From the NCBI GenBank assembly GCA_001600095.1, contig BCIX01000001.1, forward strand, positions 4,427,198 through 4,491,197: DNA of 64,000 nucleotides, given 5' to 3'. Every line of letters starts with the position of its first letter. Within the stretch, counting starts at the first letter, position 1. A model generated the notes under the pieces. It made no database searches, was not told where the DNA came from, and saw only the letters and a list, made by a program, of their open reading frames with translations. Origin of the DNA: Bullera alba. Its lineage: Eukaryota; Basidiomycota; Tremellomycetes; Tremellales; Bulleraceae. Made by a program: the position numbers and the translations under genes. This document shows positions 59,077 to 64,000 of the stretch, in pieces.

Positions 59077-60199
59077 TCACTTGCCCTGCTCATTGGATTC
59101 CCCACTCAACAATCCCTGTACCCAGCTCTCCACTCCTGCGTCGTCGGCCGTCCCATCGATTATACTTGTCAACAAGGGCTCTTCCGTCAGATCCCTCTGT
59201 CTGGCCTCTGTAATTGACTGCACCATTCCTGGAAAATTTCTGTTCATAGACCCTCTCATCTTCGCCGCAAACTCGCTCATCTATTGAAGTTGTTAGCTAG
59301 ACAACCCCCCGGGAATTCCTACTTCTTCCACTCACGCTCTCGACACCCATCAATTTGGCAACGATGAAAGCGCCCAGTCCTGCACTTGTCCCCACTATCA
59401 GAGTAGCAATACCCAATGCCTTGACCCCAAGCAAGCCACCCGACGCAGCATCTTCATCGAATCCTCCCGCGGTCCCGCTCTCGGGAGAGTCGGCAGTGGA
59501 GGAGCCGTATAGCGTTTTCTCCTCCTTCGAGTTGAACCGCCGTGATCTAGCGAGCGCTTCGCTTGCATCCGGGGACAGGACAGGTTGTGACTGTGAAGCA
59601 GCGATATCGATCCATTCTACCGGTCGAGCGGGCTTGCTCTTCTCCCCCTTCGTCTCCGCCGAGGCATCTGCAGAAGTCGCAGAAGATGATGACACCGATG
59701 GTGTTGTTATTGTATCCGACTGTGATAATTGAGACGGCGAGCTTGACGAAGCAATGGACTCCTCCTTCCTGGCGCCTTGCTGCCTCCCGGAGAGATATGG
59801 AGTTTCCACATGTCGATGAGCGATGAATGTCGCGGGACGCCTGGCTGCAGACCGCTGCATCGCCCTGATGTGGGGGTACACCATTGCCGTCAATCCTATG
59901 GTCAAAGTGAACTATCCCACAGCATCAGCTCTGCGCCTTGCGTACCATTTATACCGAGTACTGACCGCTGCGCCGGAGACGTAAAGTGCTATAGGGGGTA
60001 ATTTGAACTTTCCAGTGGCATCCCTTCCAGGCTCTGCGAGCTGGACTTCGGATAGGCTCACATTGTCCTTCAGTGATGTGCTTGAGGACGACCCGACTGG
60101 CTGAGAGGGCTGGGGCGAAACAGGTGGCTCAGTGCTGGCAGGAGTCGTCCTGTCATCGGATGGCCTAAACCTCTTCGGCAAGAGCGAGACTAAGGCCAT
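59077..60199 (-). CDS. TMEM242-like mitochondrial membrane protein
   Basis: Three exons starting MALVSLLPKRFRPSDDRTT. Two to three hydrophobic segments: KLPPIALYVSGAAV joined to TIGLTAMVYPHIRAM, and GVKALGIATLIVGTSAGLGAFIVAKLMGVES. The last segment and the following MSEFAAKMRGSMNRNFPGMV resemble the core of the TMEM242 family (a Gly-rich helix, then LGVxSxxEFxxKM). Animal TMEM242 helps assemble ATP synthase c-rings and complex I in the inner mitochondrial membrane. Here a disordered Ser-rich loop of about 130 residues separates the helices, making the protein much longer than the animal one. The match is based on one motif, so it is tentative. Confidence 0.5.
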
Positions 60200-60640
60200 G
60201 GCAAGAAACCGTTGCTGAGCTGTAAGTGGAGGCCGGTTGAAATGATGTGCCGGGATTGTCCGACAGACACCGAGCGGGGATCCTAGCTGAGACGATGAAG
60301 AGCCAGTGTCAGCTTGTTGCTCGTGAGCTGACTGGGTTCTACGTTGCCGGCGGGTGGATAGTCGAAGCAGTGTCGAAGATGTGAGCAGCTTATGAGCGGC
60401 GAAGTAATCGAAGTTTGGGATTCCGTGCCTGGTTTCATATGTTTGCCACCGTACAGATCGCCTTCTTCTGGCTACTGGCGGGAGATGTCTTGGAGCGGTC
60501 TAGAGCGAGAGGTCTATGCAACAAGCAGTAGATCTTGAAGTACATCATATACCTCGGATGGAGGAGCAATGCCATCTATGGCTACATATTGATTTGTGAA
60601 TTGTACAACAGCCTTGACAATATCCATATTCCACCATTCC
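60200..60640. other. Intergenic region between the TMEM242-like and LRR genes
   Basis: About 440 bp between two minus-strand genes, holding the promoter of the TMEM242-like gene and the LRR 3' UTR. AT-rich near the LRR stop. No gene is seen. Confidence 0.4.
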
Positions 60641-62071
60641 TCAAGCTTGCTCCTGTTCGGCTTGCAGGACAGGTGATACCGCCACGTCTAAATCCCACTT
60701 GTCCCATCCTCCCCTCCTAAGCCAATCTCCCTGCGCTTCCATCTCAGCTTCTTTCTCCATCCCCCATTCTGCTTTGCGAGTTCTCTCAAAAAGGATACTT
60801 GCTGATCTGGCAATGCTCTTTCGATCCTCGGCTTCCTTGCGCAACCGCCCGAATTGCGCTTCTGACAGTGCACTCGGATCCCTCGAGCAGTGTCTCGCTA
60901 TTAGGTATATCACCTCCCTAGGTAGATCCAACAGCGGGAATGAAACCCCCGAGGAGGTGGACGGAGGAGGGGCGGAGGATCCATTCCAACTGGGACCCAG
61001 ATTGCTAATAACGTGTCGAGCGACTCTGGCGGCGTCTTCGGCTTGTTCATCGTCGTTGAGCGGTCTCGCATTGAGCATTATCCTCGAGGGCGCAATCGCA
61101 CATAGTGCAGCTCGCCTCACTCTCCTCGTCAACACCCTATTTCGCACGAGGAGGACCGGCAGCCGTTCGTGCACTTGATAGCTCAATATACGTTCCTCAT
61201 TCTTCTTCTCCTCTTCTGACCACGGTCTGGGCGTATTCACGGGTGATTGGTCCTGATCTGCTCCTCCATCAGCGTCATCGAAGGGTATTATACCCTGGAA
61301 TTGGGGCGAGGCGTGATTGGCGAAAAGGCCCAAGTTTTGGATACTAAAGTTGCACATCTCCACGGCGTCGACGATCGTAGTGACGGCTTCGGCACCGAGC
61401 TTGTTGCCATTCAACTCGAATCGCTCCAGATTCCGACTTCGACCCAAAGAGAGATACCGGACCAAGGCTGGGGTGCACTCTGGGCCAACGTTGCACGTTG
61501 AGAGGAACAGCTCCTTCAGGTGGGTAGCGTTCAGCCCATCCAGAAAGCGCTGTAGTGAAGGCCCAGTGAGGTTATCGTTATGATTCATCGATAAGACCTC
61601 TATATGCGAGGCATTGAGCGAGTTCAGTATCGAGTCGAGGTGGGTATCCAACTAGTTGAACACGTTAATGATCAGCTCCACTCCCATTCCTACGAGTTCG
61701 CCTCTGTTTCCGCGGTGGCTGCGGCTCACCTTCAGCTCGTTACCCTGCACCCAGAGCTTTCTGCACATGACATCCTTCTTGGCATACTCTAGCACCTTGG
61801 CGAAAGCCTCATCGTTCAGATGATTCATGCCCAGATTCAACTCCTTGATCCCCCATATCATCCCGGCCGGACCGCTAAACTGCGCTCTCTTGGTGTTGAG
61901 CCCTTTGACTAGCATATCCACCCCATCCGCTTCTAGCATGTTGTGGGAGACGTCGATCCGATGGATATGAGGCTGTACGCTGTATAGGATGGACGCGGCT
62001 CCGATCCGACCGCTGAAACCGTGGTCCATGAGGCAGATCAGGTCGGAGTTGCTCCGCAGGACGAGCGCCAT
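60641..62071 (-). CDS. Leucine-rich repeat protein (RNase-inhibitor type)
   Basis: Two exons split at GNELK/LDTHLDS. The first 330 residues are LRRs of the RanGAP/ribonuclease-inhibitor type: HRIDVSHNMLEADGVDMLVKGL, IKELNLGMNHLNDEAFAKVLEYA, IEVLSMNHNDNLTGPSLQRFLDGL, LKELFLSTCNVGPECTPALVRYL and LERFELNGNKLGAEAVTTIVDAV. The C-terminal third is different: an Arg-rich helix (VLTRRVRRAALCAIAPSRIMLNARP), then LLDLPREVIYLIARHCSRDPSALSEAQFGRLRKEA, which resembles an F-box-like helix set placed at the wrong end of the protein. RanGAP itself lacks this tail and ends in an acidic domain, so this is not RNA1. Function unknown. Confidence 0.8.
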
Positions 62072-62369
62072 GACGGATGAAAGAATGAGCCGGCTTGGTG
62101 CCTACCAGACTTGAGGGAACGAGATCAAGATGGTTACTTGTCAAGCATGACGAAGGAGAACAAAGGTCGAAGGAGGTGCTTTATCCGCCGTCATCGTCAT
62201 TGCGTGGAATTGGATCGTCAGAGTGGAGGTGGTCAACGATCACCTCCATTTCCAATCCATTTCCAAGATTCCAACCAGCTACTGTACCTTGGTCGAGATC
62301 CTTACCTGAACTGGGAATCCATCACAGATATCGACAATGCCTTGATATCGAACACTTTGATCGCCCTGG
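62072..62369. other. Divergent promoter, LRR gene / ALG14
   Basis: About 300 bp separating divergent start codons. No motif stands out. Confidence 0.35.
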
Positions 62370-63223
62370 ATGATGGCGGTTCACCTGATTGCAATCGGGT
62401 TCTCACTCTGCCTCCTGGCTCTACTCCGAGTCTACCTCCTTCTACCGAGCAGGTATCCTCGACCTCCAGCCAAACGGGCCTCTGGCGAAACATGCTCCCT
62501 CGGTGTCTTCCTCGGATCAGGTCAGTCATCTGATACACTGTATATAACAGTTGTTGACTCGACTTAGGAGGCCATACTGCCGAGATGCGGACGCTACTCT
62601 CGACAGTAGATTATAATCGATACTCGCCCCGGACATACGTCTTATGTCATGGCGACACGATGTCGCTGAACGCAATCAAGGCGCTGGAAGCGAGCAGCAA
62701 GGGCTCTGTGTCGGCGAGTACTGGCTCCAACGGTGGATACCAATGGAGGATGCTGATGTACAAGTTAGGCGTACTCGATACTCCAACTACCTCGAGCTCG
62801 GAGAGTCGCACAACCCCTTTCCTCGACTATTATCTCAACAGTAATCACGCTCCTAATGACTGTGTATCACACGTTTCTCCTACCCCTCTTCAAATATCCC
62901 TTGGAGCCTTGGGTCGATGTTCTGCTTGTCAATGGCCCGGGAACATGTGTAGTATTGGTATTGGTGACTTGGATCCGAAGGGCAAGTTCTGTCCTCCCAC
63001 AATCCCATCTTCACTGACTGCTGTTCAGTTCTTCGGATTGTCCCACTCCAAGGTCATCTACGTAGAGTCGTTTGCCAGGGTCAAATCGCTGTCGTTGTCG
63101 GCAAAGCTGTTGAAGCCGTTTGTCGACACATTTGTGGTTCAATGGCCCCAGGCTGGGCCAGAGACGGAAGCTGGATCACCTGCTGAGACTGGACACGTCA
63201 AGTACAAGGGCTGGCTGGTGTGA
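62370..63223 (+). CDS. ALG14: UDP-GlcNAc transferase subunit Alg14
   Basis: The membrane anchor of the Alg13-Alg14 enzyme, which adds the second GlcNAc to dolichol-PP-GlcNAc on the cytosolic ER face in N-glycan assembly. Four exons (62370-62520, 62568-62707, 62769-62981, 63029-63223) give 232 residues. The N-terminal anchor is LIAIGFSLCLLALLRVYLLL; then VFLGSGGHTAEMRTLL (the GGHT motif, built across the first intron), YVLCHGD, QLPRARRVAQPL (matching IPRxRxVxQS), VNGPGTCVVLVL, and VIYVESFARVKSLSLSAKLL followed by FVVQWP. The frame of the third exon was found only by matching the family, since the raw frame around 62770 is misleading. The third intron needs a GC donor (AGG then GCAAGT at 62982). 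Confidence 0.92.
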
Positions 63224-63299
63224 TACATACAACTTCATATGTGCTTCTTAGGGATAGACGTCTTGCGATGCGATCGTTATAATCTGATACACTACTCCT

Positions 63300-64000
63300 T
63301 CATACTGTTCTGAGGATCTCGCCCAGGATGTGCTCTGCCGCAATCCTCCTCTTCTGCGTTTCCTTTTGATTATCCAGCTTCTTAGGCCCCTTGTCATCCT
63401 TAACTCCCGTCGCGCTATCGTCCAGCAGCCACATGATCCCACCTCGCTCCTTTCGCCCTCTGACCCTATGCCGCATCAAGGTCATCCACACACCCTCGAC
63501 ATTGCTGAACCCGCAATACCACTCCTCCACATGTGTCTGCTTGTCCTTCCCGAGGGTGGCTATGTCTACTTCGGGGTAGAGCATCTTTGCCACCAGTTCA
63601 TTGATCGATGGCTCCTCTCCTGCTTTCGTTGCCCAGGTGTTGACACCACCGATCCCGCCGCCGACGCCAAACTTGTCCTCAGGGCCGGTCCCCACAGATT
63701 GGCCATCCCTATCCTGCAGGTAGTCCAGCCCACCGAGCCCTTGAGCTCGGTCTAGCGCTGTCTCCCAGTTAGATGGCAGGTCGAACGGCGCGGAGAGGAG
63801 TCGATGAGCCCGGACGAAATCGGGGACAAAACGCATCACCTTGCCGGTGATAGTGGCATGGAGACGCGCGTGCGATGTCGTCGCAGAGAGGAGATTGGAG
63901 ATGTGGATCGAGAGAGGCGGATGGATGTGGGTGTAAGGAAGGAGTCCGTTCAGCTGGGATACATACTAAGGTTCGAATGTTCAGTGTCCAAGGTCATGTC
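63300..64000 (-). CDS. Unknown protein, 5' part outside the window
   Basis: Not recognised. The visible last exon runs from an acceptor (CCTTAG) near 63967 to a TGA at 63300-63302 and reads QLNGLLPYTHIHPPLSIHISNLLSATTSHARLHATITGKVMRFVPDFVRAHRLLSAPFDLPSNW, then a Gly-rich loop (GVGGGIGGVNTWATKAGEEPSINELVAKMLYP), EEWYCGFSNVEGVWMTLMRHRVRGRKERGGIMWLLDD, and a Lys/Arg-rich helix to RTV. The 33 bases at the edge are intron, so the start lies beyond 64000. No zinc motif or membrane segment in the visible part. Confidence 0.65.

Overview
The window reads as nuclear DNA of a basidiomycete yeast-like fungus, most likely a tremellomycete (Cryptococcus/Kwoniella/Trichosporon relatives). Nearly every gene is split by many 45-60 nt introns with GTRNGT donors and CTNAC/CTGAC branch sites, genes sit a few hundred bases apart on both strands, and the proteins are typical fungal orthologues with long disordered tails. 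The class-level placement is inference. I see no transposon, rRNA, CRISPR or telomeric/centromeric sequence. All CDS coordinates run from start codon to stop codon and include introns.

Layout. 0.6-13 kb: importin-13/Kap122 karyopherin (+), Mediator subunit Med20 (-), chaperonin CCT2 (+), an unknown SP-rich disordered protein (+), V-ATPase subunit d Vma6 (+). 13-23 kb: a RING-H2 protein with a long intron-bearing leader, a large DUF1992-ABC1 kinase fusion protein, the mitochondrial protein Rrg9 (-), a gene-free kilobase with dyad-symmetric DNA and an intron-containing tRNA-Gly(UCC). 23-34.7 kb: sphingolipid delta-8 desaturase, a Kelch protein (-), a NEPRO/Rmp1-like nucleolar protein, a divergent protein kinase (-), a STIMATE-family membrane protein (-), a helical unknown (+). 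34.8-47.3 kb: Set5-like methyltransferase (-), nucleolar FKBP Fpr3/4 (-), ARPC4 (+), an SGNH hydrolase (+), Utp22/Nrap (-). 47.3-64 kb: a 1.6 kb promoter region, a full-size PDR/ABCG drug pump (+), a PDK/BCKDK-type kinase (-), an unknown (-), an unknown with a mitochondrial presequence (+), a TMEM242-like protein (-), an LRR protein (-), Alg14 (+), and a partial unknown gene cut by the right edge (-).

These are housekeeping genes, not an operon or metabolic cluster. Two themes recur. Several products are mitochondrial: the fusion protein and Rrg9 (convergent neighbours), then the PDK-type kinase, the presequence protein and the TMEM242-like protein within 6 kb. Utp22, Fpr3/4 and the NEPRO-like protein belong to nucleolar ribosome or RNase biology, and CACGTG boxes lie 150-180 bp upstream of UTP22, FPR and CCT2.

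The most unusual items are the in-frame DUF1992-ABC1K fusion with a presequence-like linker, three introns whose reading frames demand GC-AG splicing (MED20, the 33.5 kb gene, ALG14), and paired 14-bp palindromes between UTP22 and the PDR transporter.
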